The translations under genes were made by a program, and so were the position numbers. The notes below the pieces were generated by a model. That model ran no database searches, was not told where the DNA came from, and worked only from the letters and a program-made list of their open reading frames with translations. From Rhodoferax sp. (lineage in GTDB: Bacteria; Pseudomonadota; Gammaproteobacteria; Burkholderiales; Burkholderiaceae_C), in NCBI RefSeq assembly GCF_018780565.1, contig NZ_JADMJN010000002.1, positions 434,001 to 498,000 of the forward strand: a DNA stretch of 64,000 nucleotides, written 5' to 3'. Positions 33,940 to 42,519 of this stretch are shown here, piece by piece (the stretch's first letter is position 1; each line of letters starts with the position of its first letter).

Positions 33940-35055
33940 ATGGACAACCTCATGAGCAATACCAATACACCTTCCGTCGCTGCACCCACTACCCAGGCTA
34001 CTCAGGCCGTGCCCCAGCCACGCCTGACCAGCTTGTCCCACGGTGGTGGCTGCGGCTGCAAGATCGCGCCCGGTGTGCTGTCGGAAATTCTCAAGGGCAT
34101 CACTGCCATGCCCATGCCGAAGGAACTGATGGTGGGCATCGAGACGGCGGACGATGCCGCTGTGTACAAGCTCAACGACGAGCAGGCACTGATAGCCACC
34201 ACCGACTTCTTCATGCCCATCGTGGACGATCCGTTTGACTTTGGCCGCATTGCCGCCACCAACGCGATCTCCGATGTCTATGCCATGGGCGGCAAGCCGA
34301 TTCTGGCGCTGGCGCTGGTCGGCATGCCGATCAATGTGCTGTCGACCGAGACCATTGCCAAGATTCTCGAAGGGGGCGCCTCGGTGTGCCGTGCCGCCGG
34401 CATCCCGATCGCTGGTGGCCACACCATCGACTCGGTGGAACCGATTTATGGCCTGGTGGCTCTGGGCCTGGTGCACCCCAGCCGCGTCAAGCGCAATGCC
34501 GATGCCAAAGTGGGAGACAAGCTGATTCTGGGCAAGCCGTTGGGCGTGGGCATTCTGTCGGCGGCGCTGAAGAAAGAACAACTCGATGCTGCGGGCTACG
34601 CGCAGATGATTGCCGTAACGACCAAATTGAATACCCCCGGCCCCGAACTGGCGGCGCTCGATGGCGTGCACGCCCTGACCGATGTCACTGGTTTTGGACT
34701 GGCTGGCCATGCCCTGGAACTGGCGCGCGGTGCCAACTGCACCGTTCAAATCGACTGGGCCCGAGTGCCTTTGCTCAGCGGGGTGCGGGCTCTGGCCTCC
34801 CAGGGCATGGTCACCGGCGCATCAGGGCGCAACTGGGCCGGCTATGGGCATGACATTGCCCTGCCTGCGAACTTTGCCGAAGTGGACCGCGCCCTGTTGA
34901 GCGATCCGCAAACCAGTGGTGGTTTGCTGGTGTCATGCGCTCCCGAGGCCGTGCCTGCCGTGTTGCAAATCTTCAAACAGCATGGTTTTGATGCGGCTGC
35001 TGAAATCGGCGAGATCACGGCCAGTACGGGTGCCGGCCGGCTGGTGCTGCGCTGA
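33940..35055 (+). CDS. selD: selenide, water dikinase (SelD/SenC)
   Basis: A 371-residue selenophosphate synthase making selenophosphate from selenide and ATP. The catalytic loop HGGGCGCK is present with Cys38 (equivalent to E. coli Cys17, here Cys and not Sec), Cys40 and Lys41. STTDFFMPIV-like TTDFFMPIVDDPFDFGRIAATNA, YAMGGKP, AGGHTIDSVEP and DPQTSGGL are all intact. Tight linkage to the senB-like gene makes a SenC role likely. The convergent neighbour is the SelD-associated oxidoreductase often linked or fused to SelD. An alternative is supply of 2-selenouridine or selenocysteine pathways. Confidence 0.93.
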   Translation: MDNLMSNTNTPSVAAPTTQATQAVPQPRLTSLSHGGGCGCKIAPGVLSEILKGITAMPMPKELMVGIETADDAAVYKLNDEQALIATTDFFMPIVDDPFDFGRIAATNAISDVYAMGGKPILALALVGMPINVLSTETIAKILEGGASVCRAAGIPIAGGHTIDSVEPIYGLVALGLVHPSRVKRNADAKVGDKLILGKPLGVGILSAALKKEQLDAAGYAQMIAVTTKLNTPGPELAALDGVHALTDVTGFGLAGHALELARGANCTVQIDWARVPLLSGVRALASQGMVTGASGRNWAGYGHDIALPANFAEVDRALLSDPQTSGGLLVSCAPEAVPAVLQIFKQHGFDAAAEIGEITASTGAGRLVLR

Positions 35056-35058
35056 GGC

Positions 35059-36183
35059 TCAGGCCTTTTGATAGCGCTTGATAAACGATCGATCGATCCA
35101 GTCCTTGAGCCACCACACCCAGCGACCTTGCGCTGAGTACGGCCCCCAACTGGCGATGGCGTAGTGGTCGCCACAGGACAGCAAGTTCAAGGTGTTGGCC
35201 GGCGGCATGTGCGGGGTGGGTTCCATGCCAGTCGTGGCGGCGGCCAGGTTCTTTGCCAGTGCCGGTCCGGCCCGTACCGCGTAGACACCGCTGCGCGCCA
35301 GTGTCTGGTCGACTCGGCTGCTGACGTCCCCTGCCGCGAACACATTGGCGTGGTTGGTGGAACGCTGGCATGCATCCACCGCAATGAAACCCTGTTCATC
35401 CAGCGCCAGGCCACTGCCTGCCAGCCAGGCCGGCGCTTGTGCACCCGTGGCGATGATGGGCACATCGCAGGCCAGCCGCGCACCGCTGCCCAACACCACT
35501 TCGCCGGATTGGATGCTCGCAGCCACGTCGGGCAGTACCGTGACGTTGCGGCGTTTCAGTGCCCGGCTCACGCGTTGCTGAACGCCCGACGGGTAGCTGG
35601 CCCCCACTTTGTCGCCGCCTGTGATGAGGGTGACTGACGCAGTGGGCAGCCGATGGCGTATTGCCATGGCCAGTTCAATACCGGCCGCGCCACCGCCAAT
35701 GATGGCCACCCGCAGCGCGCGGGTGCTGGCCATCTCGGCAACGCGCGGCCACAGGGCACCCAAGGTTTCAATCGGGCGCACGAACAGGCCATGCTCGCGG
35801 GCACCGGGCAGCGCGGCTTCAATGCGCTGGCGGTCCTGCACCGGGCCGGTGTTCACCGAGAGCCAGTCGTACTGAAGCTCGCTGCCGTCGTCCAGTGTGA
35901 GACAGCATGTGTTGGCGTCGAGTCCGGTGGCGCTGCGGGCCAGCCAGCGGATGCCGGTGTTTTCCAGCAGGGGCTCCAGCGGGATCACGCAGTCATCCAG
36001 CGCATAGTGGCCTGCCACGAAGCCGGGCACCATGCCCGAGTAAAGCTGGCGCGGGTAGGGGGCAATCAGGGTGATATGAACGCCCGGTAAAGGCTGGGCA
36101 GCGAGTGTCGACAGGACGTGCACATGGGCATGGCCCGCCCCCAGCAAGACAAGGTGTGGGGCAGTGTGTGTGGGCAATGTCAT
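35059..36183 (-). CDS. SelD-associated pyridine nucleotide-disulfide oxidoreductase
   Basis: A 374-residue FAD/NAD(P)-binding protein. The first Rossmann motif is LLGAGHAHVHVL with YSGMVPGFVAGHY nearby, the second is IIGGGAAGIELA near residue 166, and a C-terminal FAAGDVSS binds the FAD ribityl. The type is the TIGR03169-like oxidoreductase known as an N-terminal fusion or neighbour of SelD. It may reduce a selenium species to selenide or shuttle it to SelD (inference). It converges on selD with 3 bases between stops and overlaps the DUF3047 stop by four bases, so it is in that operon. Confidence 0.82.
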   Translation of the reverse strand: MTLPTHTAPHLVLLGAGHAHVHVLSTLAAQPLPGVHITLIAPYPRQLYSGMVPGFVAGHYALDDCVIPLEPLLENTGIRWLARSATGLDANTCCLTLDDGSELQYDWLSVNTGPVQDRQRIEAALPGAREHGLFVRPIETLGALWPRVAEMASTRALRVAIIGGGAAGIELAMAIRHRLPTASVTLITGGDKVGASYPSGVQQRVSRALKRRNVTVLPDVAASIQSGEVVLGSGARLACDVPIIATGAQAPAWLAGSGLALDEQGFIAVDACQRSTNHANVFAAGDVSSRVDQTLARSGVYAVRAGPALAKNLAAATTGMEPTPHMPPANTLNLLSCGDHYAIASWGPYSAQGRWVWWLKDWIDRSFIKRYQKA

Positions 36184-36926
36184 GGGCCGGGTGTCAGCGC
36201 CAGGTCACTGGCGTAGGCCAGGCTGGAGCCGTCCGTGGTGTCAGAGTCTGCGCCGATCAGGATCGCGACCAGCGGTGGTACCAGGCCATCGGATTCGTGG
36301 CCAAAGGCCTTCAGAAAATCAGCGGCCAGGTTGCGTTCATGGGATACCCATTGCTTGAGCTGAACCGTGCCGGAATTCACCACGATGTAGCGAACCCGAC
36401 GGGTATAGGCGTTGGGCAACTCTGTGCCTTCTGGCAGCTTTTGGTCCCACACATAGCACAGGGTGGCGCTGGGCAGGAACTCGGTGCTGACACTGCGCGC
36501 CAGGCGCAACAGGCTGCGTTCGGCAAGCCCCAGTCTGGCCAGCGGCATATCAAACAGGGCGCAGACTTTGAGTGGCACATCGTCACCGCTTTTGCGCTGC
36601 AGATCGGCCAGAGGCAGCCCCTGGTCCAGCCGCCAGCGCCAGCGCAGCAGGGTGCCGGGTGAAACCGCCAGGGCGGGCAGTTCATGGATCAGGTTGGCAT
36701 AGGCGTTGTCGGCGGTGATGCGCAGCACACGCAAACCATCCAGGGGCACGATGTCGAAGCGGGTGGGTGCCTTGCCGGCTTTGGGCAGACCCACCACGCG
36801 CCAGGGTTGTCCGGGCTTGTCACTGGCCGCCACGGCGAGCGGCTGCAGCACCTGGGCAGGGGCCAGATTGCACAAGGCTGCCAGCAGCAGGCCGCAAGCC
36901 GCGTTGACAAGATGAGAGGGTTTCAT
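36180..36926 (-). CDS. DUF3047 family secreted protein
   Basis: A 248-residue protein with a signal peptide (MKPSHLVNAACGLLLAALCNLAPAQV). The mature domain contains WRWRLDQGLPLADLQRKSGDDVPLKVCALFD and, later, LPNAYTRRVRYIVVNSG, features of DUF3047. Its structure resembles a beta-sandwich; the function is unknown. The ATG at 36926 is chosen as the signal peptide start. The stop overlaps the next gene's ATG by four bases, so it is translated with the SelD-associated oxidoreductase. Confidence 0.78.
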   Translation of the reverse strand: MKPSHLVNAACGLLLAALCNLAPAQVLQPLAVAASDKPGQPWRVVGLPKAGKAPTRFDIVPLDGLRVLRITADNAYANLIHELPALAVSPGTLLRWRWRLDQGLPLADLQRKSGDDVPLKVCALFDMPLARLGLAERSLLRLARSVSTEFLPSATLCYVWDQKLPEGTELPNAYTRRVRYIVVNSGTVQLKQWVSHERNLAADFLKAFGHESDGLVPPLVAILIGADSDTTDGSSLAYASDLALTPGP

Positions 36927-36960
36927 TGAAGGAGGCCAGCAAACATGAACAGGCCCTACT

Positions 36961-39123
36961 TTAGCCGCGCCGCCAGTCGTGGTATTTGCCCACCCATTCC
37001 AGCAGCTTGCCAGGCTGGTGCGCACGTTTCCATTCGCCGGCGGCGTACTTGTTGGCTTCGGCCCGTGTGGGGTAGGTGTGGATGGTGCCCAGAATTTTGT
37101 TCAGGCCCAGGCCATGTTTCATGGCCAGAACATACTCGGCCAGCAAATCGCCTGCGTGCGTACCGACCATGGTGACGCCCAGAATCCGGTCTTTGCCCGG
37201 GGCTGTGAGCACCTTCACAAAGCCTTCGGTGTCGCTGTCGGCAATCGCGCGGTCCAGATCATCCAGATGGTATGTGGTGAGTTCATAGGCAATGCCTTTT
37301 TCCTTGGCCTCCTGCTCGTTGAGGCCCACACGCGCTACCTCGGGGTCAATGAAGGTGGCCCAGGGAATCACCGAATAGTCGGCCTTGAATTTCCTGAGGT
37401 CGCCAAACAGCGCATTCACCGCCACATACCAGGCCTGATGCGCAGCCACGTGGGTGAACTGGTAGGGACCGGCCACGTCGCCGGCGGCATAGATGTTGGG
37501 GAAAATGGTTTGCAGGTACTCGTTGGTCGGCACGGTGCGTTCGGTGGCAATCCCCAGTTCTTCCAGGCCGTAGCCTGTGAGTCGTGCCACGCGACCCACG
37601 GCGCACAACAGCGTGTCGAATTCGATGCGGATTTCCTTGCCTTCGTGTTCCACAAAGATCGCTTTCGTTGCGCCGGATTTCTCGCAACGCAAGGCCTTGT
37701 GTCCGGTCAGCACTGTGACGCCATCACGTGCCAGCGAGGCCTGCGCCAAAGCGGAGACGTCCTCATCTTCACGAATCAGGATGCGTGGCGCCATTTCCAC
37801 TTGCGTGACTTGTGCCCCCAGCCGCGCAAAGCTTTGCGCCAGCTCGCACCCAATCGGGCCGCCTCCCAGAACGACCATTCGCCGGGGCACTTCGTCCAGT
37901 TTTGCAAACTCGTCCCACAGGGTATCGCTGGTGACATAGCCGACCTCGTCCATGCCCGGCAGCGGTGGCACGAAGGGGCGTGCACCTGCCGCAATCACGA
38001 TGGCGCGGGTGGTCAGAAGCTGCTTGCTGCCGTTGTTCAGCGTGATTTCCACGGTCCATGGATTCACAATTTTGGCGTAACCTTGCAGGACTTCCACACC
38101 CAGACCGGTATAGCGCTCGATGCTGTCGTGGGGTTCGATGGCGGCGATCACCTCGTGAATACGTTGCATCACTGCCTTGAAGCTGAATGTGGCAAGGGTG
38201 TCTGACAGGCCGTACTGGCTGGCGTGCTTCATCTGGTTGGCCAACTTGGCACTCTTGATCAGCGCCTTGCTGGGTACGCAGCCGTAGTTCAGACAGTCGC
38301 CCCCCATTTTGTGCGCCTCAACCAGCGTCACCTTCGCCTTCACCACGGCCGCAATATAGGCCGACACCAGACCGGCCGCGCCGCCACCGATGACCACCAG
38401 ATTGCGATCAAATTGCCGGGGTTTGAGATGGCGCCAGCGGGCATAGACCTGGCGGCTTTTGAGGCCATCCACGATCTTGCGGGCCAGCAGGGGGAATACG
38501 CCCAACAGGACGAAGGACCCCAGCAGCGCCGGGCTCAAAATGCCCTTGAGAGAATCCAGCTGAGCTAATTGCGTGCCTGCATTCACATACACCGCAGTGC
38601 CGGCCAGCATGCCGAGCTGGCTGACCCAGTAGAAGGTGGCCGCCTTCATCTTGGTCAGACCCATCAGCAGGTTGATGACGAAGAAGGGCACCAGCGGGAC
38701 CAGTCGCAGGGTGAACAGGTAGAAAGCACCTTCCTTTTCAACACCCCGGTTGAACTCCGCCAGGCGCTGACCCAAGCGGGCCTCGACGCTGTCGCGCAGC
38801 ACAAATCGAGATGCCAGAAATGCCAGTGTGGCGCCCACGCTGGACGCGAAGGACACAATCAGGGTGCCCCACCACAGGCCGAAGATGGCGCCGCCGGCCA
38901 GCGTCAGAATCACCGCGCCCGGAAACGACAGGGCCGTGACGAGCACATAGAGCGCAAAGTAGGCGGCCACTATCTGCAGCGGCTGTTGTGCATAAAGGTT
39001 TTCGAATGCTGTCTGGCTGCTTTTGAGATAGTCCAGGCTCAGGAACCGGCCCAGGTCGAAGGCAAAGTAGGCGGCCACCAATGCGGACAGCATCAGTAAG
39101 ACGCTGATTTTTTTCGTGTTCAT
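36961..39123 (-). CDS. TVP38/TMEM64 domain - flavin disulfide reductase fusion
   Basis: A 720-residue fusion. Residues 1-225 form a TVP38/DedA-like membrane domain (VTALSFPGAVILTLAGGAIFG and LRLVPLVPFFVINLLMGLT). From about 240 it is a mercuric-reductase-like FAD/NAD oxidoreductase with VIGGGAAGLVSAYIAAV, the redox-active GGDCLNYGCVPSK, an NAD-binding VLGGGPIGCELA, the FAD motif YAAGDVAG, and the dimerisation domain with HTYPTRAEANK. MerA-type NmerA or paired C-terminal cysteines are absent, so mercury reduction is unlikely. The fusion is known in related bacteria; the substrate is unknown. Confidence 0.85.
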   Translation of the reverse strand: MNTKKISVLLMLSALVAAYFAFDLGRFLSLDYLKSSQTAFENLYAQQPLQIVAAYFALYVLVTALSFPGAVILTLAGGAIFGLWWGTLIVSFASSVGATLAFLASRFVLRDSVEARLGQRLAEFNRGVEKEGAFYLFTLRLVPLVPFFVINLLMGLTKMKAATFYWVSQLGMLAGTAVYVNAGTQLAQLDSLKGILSPALLGSFVLLGVFPLLARKIVDGLKSRQVYARWRHLKPRQFDRNLVVIGGGAAGLVSAYIAAVVKAKVTLVEAHKMGGDCLNYGCVPSKALIKSAKLANQMKHASQYGLSDTLATFSFKAVMQRIHEVIAAIEPHDSIERYTGLGVEVLQGYAKIVNPWTVEITLNNGSKQLLTTRAIVIAAGARPFVPPLPGMDEVGYVTSDTLWDEFAKLDEVPRRMVVLGGGPIGCELAQSFARLGAQVTQVEMAPRILIREDEDVSALAQASLARDGVTVLTGHKALRCEKSGATKAIFVEHEGKEIRIEFDTLLCAVGRVARLTGYGLEELGIATERTVPTNEYLQTIFPNIYAAGDVAGPYQFTHVAAHQAWYVAVNALFGDLRKFKADYSVIPWATFIDPEVARVGLNEQEAKEKGIAYELTTYHLDDLDRAIADSDTEGFVKVLTAPGKDRILGVTMVGTHAGDLLAEYVLAMKHGLGLNKILGTIHTYPTRAEANKYAAGEWKRAHQPGKLLEWVGKYHDWRRG

Positions 39124-39283
39124 AGGGGATAGTAGGTACCGAGGCTGGTTTTCTTACAGTTCGACCGCCAGCTCCATCGTTGTGGATTGTCAAGGGCTGC
39201 CATACAGCAGGGGGATAATGCGCCAAGTGCCGACGGCCACTTCTGGCTGACCGGATTGAGTCTATTGTCTGGGAGAAATTGCG

Positions 39284-39865
39284 ATGAGAAAATTTATGAC
39301 CGTAGCCCTGCTGGCGCTGGCCGGCCTGGCACACGCCGAGACCTCGGCTGCCAAAAGGGAACTGGTTGCCAAGGTTCTGCAACTGCAGCAGCCGGCCATC
39401 GAAATGGCTGCGCGCGCCCTGGCTGAACGCCCGGCGGCCATGCTGATGCAACAGGCGGGTCTGGCTTTGCAAACCCGCGTTGCCGCGGAGAAGCGAGAGG
39501 CCATTGGCAAAGAGATTCAGGCCGATGTCAAAAAATACGTGGAAGAGGCCGTTCCGCTGGTGCGCGAGCGGGCGGTCAAGCTCGCACCGTCCACCATCGG
39601 TGTCATGCTGGAAGAAAAGTTCAGCGAGGAAGAGCTCAAGCAACTTATCGCCATCATCGAATCGCCCGTGAATCGCAAATTCACTCAAATGAGTGGCGAG
39701 ATGCAGAAGTCACTGGTAGACAAGCTCGTCGCAGACACCCAGAGTGCGATGGATCCGAAAATCAAGGCGCTGGAACAAGTCATCGTCAAGCGGCTGGGCC
39801 TGCCTGCACCGACGGCCGCCGCCGGCAAGGTGGCGAACCCACCTGCCAAAACCCCCGCCAAGTAA
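39284..39865 (+). CDS. DUF2059 family secreted protein
   Basis: A 193-residue protein with a short signal peptide (MRKFMTVALLALAGLAHA). The alpha-helical domain contains LIAIIESPVNRKFTQMSGEMQKSLVDKLV, the DUF2059 hallmark in its C-terminal half. The tail is Ala/Pro/Lys-rich (PAPTAAAGKVANPPAKTPAK). The function is unknown. It begins 10 bases after AGAAATTGCG and is followed by a GlcG-like gene 18 bases on, so the two form an operon. Confidence 0.8.
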   Translation: MRKFMTVALLALAGLAHAETSAAKRELVAKVLQLQQPAIEMAARALAERPAAMLMQQAGLALQTRVAAEKREAIGKEIQADVKKYVEEAVPLVRERAVKLAPSTIGVMLEEKFSEEELKQLIAIIESPVNRKFTQMSGEMQKSLVDKLVADTQSAMDPKIKALEQVIVKRLGLPAPTAAAGKVANPPAKTPAK

Positions 39866-39883
39866 ATCTGAAGGAGTTGCACC

Positions 39884-40390
39884 ATGAAGTCCGCCCTGTC
39901 GTCTGCCATCGTTGCTGGCCTGTTGGCAAGCAGTCTGCCCGTGCTGGCGCAATCAGCAAGTGGCACCCATACCGTGCGCTTGCTTACACCTGAGACGGCA
40001 CTGAAGGCTGCCTCTGCAGCATTGCAGGATTGCCGCAAGCGGGGTTTTCAGGTGGCGGTGGCTGTGGTGGACCGCGGTGGCGTGGCGCAGGTCATGTTGC
40101 GTGACCGTTTTGCTGGCGCGCACACGCCTGACACGGCCACCAACAAGGCATGGACTGCAGTGAGTTTTCGCACCGATACGCTGGAACTGGCCCGGGCCAC
40201 CGAGGCTGGCCAGCCCAGTTCCGGTATTCGTCATGTACCGCGCTTTGTGGGCGCAGGTGGCGGGGTGACGGTCCAGGCTGCCGGGACTGTGCTTGGCGGC
40301 ATTGGCGTGTCCGGGGCGCCCACGGGCGAGATGGACGAGGCCTGTGCCAAAGCCGGCATTGTCAGCATTCGCGACGACGTCGAATTCTGA
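39884..40390 (+). CDS. GlcG/HbpS family heme-binding-type protein
   Basis: A 168-residue protein with a signal peptide ending PVLAQ. The HbpS/GlcG domain contains VAVAVVDRGGVAQVMLRDRFAGAHTPDTATNKAWTA, GIRHVPRFVGAGGGVTV and IGVSGAPTGEMDEACAKAG, all typical of the family. Some members bind heme and protect against oxidative stress; the role here is not shown by context. An AGGAG ribosome site lies eight bases upstream. Confidence 0.85.
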   Translation: MKSALSSAIVAGLLASSLPVLAQSASGTHTVRLLTPETALKAASAALQDCRKRGFQVAVAVVDRGGVAQVMLRDRFAGAHTPDTATNKAWTAVSFRTDTLELARATEAGQPSSGIRHVPRFVGAGGGVTVQAAGTVLGGIGVSGAPTGEMDEACAKAGIVSIRDDVEF

Positions 40391-40457
40391 GGTTCGTGGC
40401 TTGGGGCCACAACAATGGCGGCCCAAGTCGGCGGCTGATACCTGGCGGGGAGCCTGA

Positions 40458-41756
40458 TCAGGGATCGCTCGGCACCAGAAAACCGGCATAGGCCAGACCC
40501 GCGGCGACGCCACCAAAGCGGTCGCCATGCAACAGGGCTGTCCCTGGCAAAGCGGCTTGCAGTGCTTCGACCAGTGGCTGCAGCGCAGAAGAGCCGCCGG
40601 TCAGGTACATCACATCCACGCTCGCAAGTCCGGATGCCTCTATGCACTGCAGGGCGCAGGCAACAACCTGGGCGACGGGCTGGCTCAGGGCTTCGCGCAT
40701 GCCCGGCGCTGTGATGCTGGCGTCCAGTGACGCTGAAGCGGGCGTACTCAGGAAGTCCAGGTTGACGACAGCGCTTTCACCAGAGACCGAGCAGGCGATT
40801 TTGGCCACTTCCACGCCCGCCAGAATACGGTGTCCGTGGTGCTCTTCAATCACCTCCATCAGCCGCGCATGCAAGGTCTGGTCGACATAGTCGGTCCACA
40901 GTTCACGGGCAAAGTGCAGGGCCTTGCGTGTCGTGGTCTGGTGGATCAGATGCCAGGTGGAGAGATCAAAAAAGATGCTGTTGGGCACCGGGCGTCCACC
41001 GGTGCCGATGTGTTTGTAGCCCAGCAGGGGCATCACGGTGGACAGGTCAAGCAGGCGGTCAAAATCGGTGCCGCCAATGTGCACGCCGGTCGTCGCCAGG
41101 ATGTCGCCACTGCGATCAGCGTCACGGCTGCGCTCGGGGTTCAGGCGGATAACCGTGAAATCAGAGGTGCCACCGCCGATATCCACGACAAGGGCCGTGG
41201 TCTCCGTTGCAATTCTCTGCTCGTAGTCAAACGCAGCGGCAATGGGTTCAAGCTGAAAGCTGATGTGGGTGAATCCGGCCTCCCGGGCGGCGCGGGCCAG
41301 GGTGTCTTGTGCGAGTGCATCACGTTCAGGGTTGTCATCCACAAAGTGGACCGGGCGCCCCAGCATGGCGCGCTCAATGGAGTGGCCCACATGGATCTCA
41401 CAGCGGCGTTTGAGCTCCTTGAAGAACAGCACCACGATGTCGAAGAATCGGATGGACTGGTTGTTGACCACCGTGTACTCGTCCATCAACCGACTGCCCA
41501 GCAGGCTCTTGAGCGAGCGCAATAGCCGGCCTTCGGTGCTGGACAGGTAGGCTTGCATGGCCTGCGAGCCGAAGGCGACGGTATGCGTTTCGCTGGCGAA
41601 AAATAGCGCGGTCGGCATTTCCGGGCGGCTGTCGTCCAGCGCAATCACCTGCAACTTGCCGTCGCGGTCGATCAGCGCAGCGGCGGAGTTGGATGTACCA
41701 AAGTCGATGCCCAGGGTGACTTCATTCGCGGGCGCGTCACTGACCCTAGGCTGCAC
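40458..41756 (-). CDS. yegD: Hsp70-like chaperone of the YegD group
   Basis: A 432-residue actin-fold protein. It has phosphate-1 GIDFGTSNSAAAL at residues 15-27, phosphate-2 VVDIGGGTSDFTVI near 200, and adenosine motif YLTGGSSALQPLVEAL near 385. YegD-like proteins are truncated Hsp70s lacking the substrate domain. GTG at 41756 is the start visible; it overlaps the stop of the esterase gene upstream by 11 bases, so the two are probably co-expressed. The function is unknown. Confidence 0.85.
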   Translation of the reverse strand: MQPRVSDAPANEVTLGIDFGTSNSAAALIDRDGKLQVIALDDSRPEMPTALFFASETHTVAFGSQAMQAYLSSTEGRLLRSLKSLLGSRLMDEYTVVNNQSIRFFDIVVLFFKELKRRCEIHVGHSIERAMLGRPVHFVDDNPERDALAQDTLARAAREAGFTHISFQLEPIAAAFDYEQRIATETTALVVDIGGGTSDFTVIRLNPERSRDADRSGDILATTGVHIGGTDFDRLLDLSTVMPLLGYKHIGTGGRPVPNSIFFDLSTWHLIHQTTTRKALHFARELWTDYVDQTLHARLMEVIEEHHGHRILAGVEVAKIACSVSGESAVVNLDFLSTPASASLDASITAPGMREALSQPVAQVVACALQCIEASGLASVDVMYLTGGSSALQPLVEALQAALPGTALLHGDRFGGVAAGLAYAGFLVPSDP

Positions 41757-42432
41757 TGGTGGAGGCTCCCAGCACGTGCGTCAAAAAGGCAGAAATGTCC
41801 GCTATCTCCCGTGGATGAACGCTGTGCTGCATGGGGTAGGTGTGCCAGTACACCGCATGACCCTGTGCCAGCAGTGCGTCGCGCGAGCTTTCACCCCGGG
41901 CCAACACCACCACCGGGTCCATGGTGCCGTGGGCCATGAAGACCGGCGTGCTTGCATTGGCCGTGTGGCGCTCGTCGATGAATCGGTCTACCAGCGGCAA
42001 ATAGCCAGACAGTGCGATGATGCCGGCAAGCTGATAAGGCAAGCGAAGTCCCGTGTGCAAGGCCATCGCGCAACCCTGTGAAAAACCAGCCAGCACGATG
42101 CGCGACGGCGCAATGCCGCGGGCTATTTCGTTTTCAATCAGCGCGATGATGGCCTGCTCTGATTTTTGAATCCCTGCGGCGTCCTGGCGGCTAATCAGGT
42201 CGGTGCCCAGAATGTCGTACCAGGCGGGCATGACATAGCCGCCATTGAGGCTGACCGGAATGCTGGGTGCATGGGGAAAAATAAAACGTATCGGAGGGCA
42301 AGCGTGCAAATCCAGTTCGGGAACCAGGGCTGCAAAGTCGTTGCCGTCAGCCCCCAGGCCATGCAGCCAGATGACAGCCGCAGTCGGTTGGGGAGCGCTT
42401 TCAATTTCAATATGAGGCAACAGGGTGTTCAT
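41746..42432 (-). CDS. alpha/beta-hydrolase, phospholipase/carboxylesterase family
   Basis: A 228-residue esterase. It has VIWLHGLGADGNDF with the oxyanion region, the nucleophile elbow GFSQG, the acid Asp in PVFMAHGTMDPVV and the histidine in HSVHPREI. This is the classical carboxylesterase/phospholipase (EstB-like) layout of about 220 residues. ATG 42432 starts the domain; a longer frame adds unrelated residues. The substrate is unknown. It lies upstream of the YegD gene with an 11-base overlap. Confidence 0.87.
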   Translation of the reverse strand: MNTLLPHIEIESAPQPTAAVIWLHGLGADGNDFAALVPELDLHACPPIRFIFPHAPSIPVSLNGGYVMPAWYDILGTDLISRQDAAGIQKSEQAIIALIENEIARGIAPSRIVLAGFSQGCAMALHTGLRLPYQLAGIIALSGYLPLVDRFIDERHTANASTPVFMAHGTMDPVVVLARGESSRDALLAQGHAVYWHTYPMQHSVHPREIADISAFLTHVLGASTSAA

Positions 42433-42519
42433 GGCGCAGAAGTGTACAAAATGAGATCGCCAGCCCACAGCACAGGCCAATAGGCCCAACCCCGAGTCTT
42501 GCCAGCGATGCGAAGCCGG

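Noticed and set aside
35059..35110. GATAGC sequence with a CGATCGATCGATC run at the end of the oxidoreductase gene
   Set aside because: It is within conserved coding sequence and lacks the element's palindrome and GC block.
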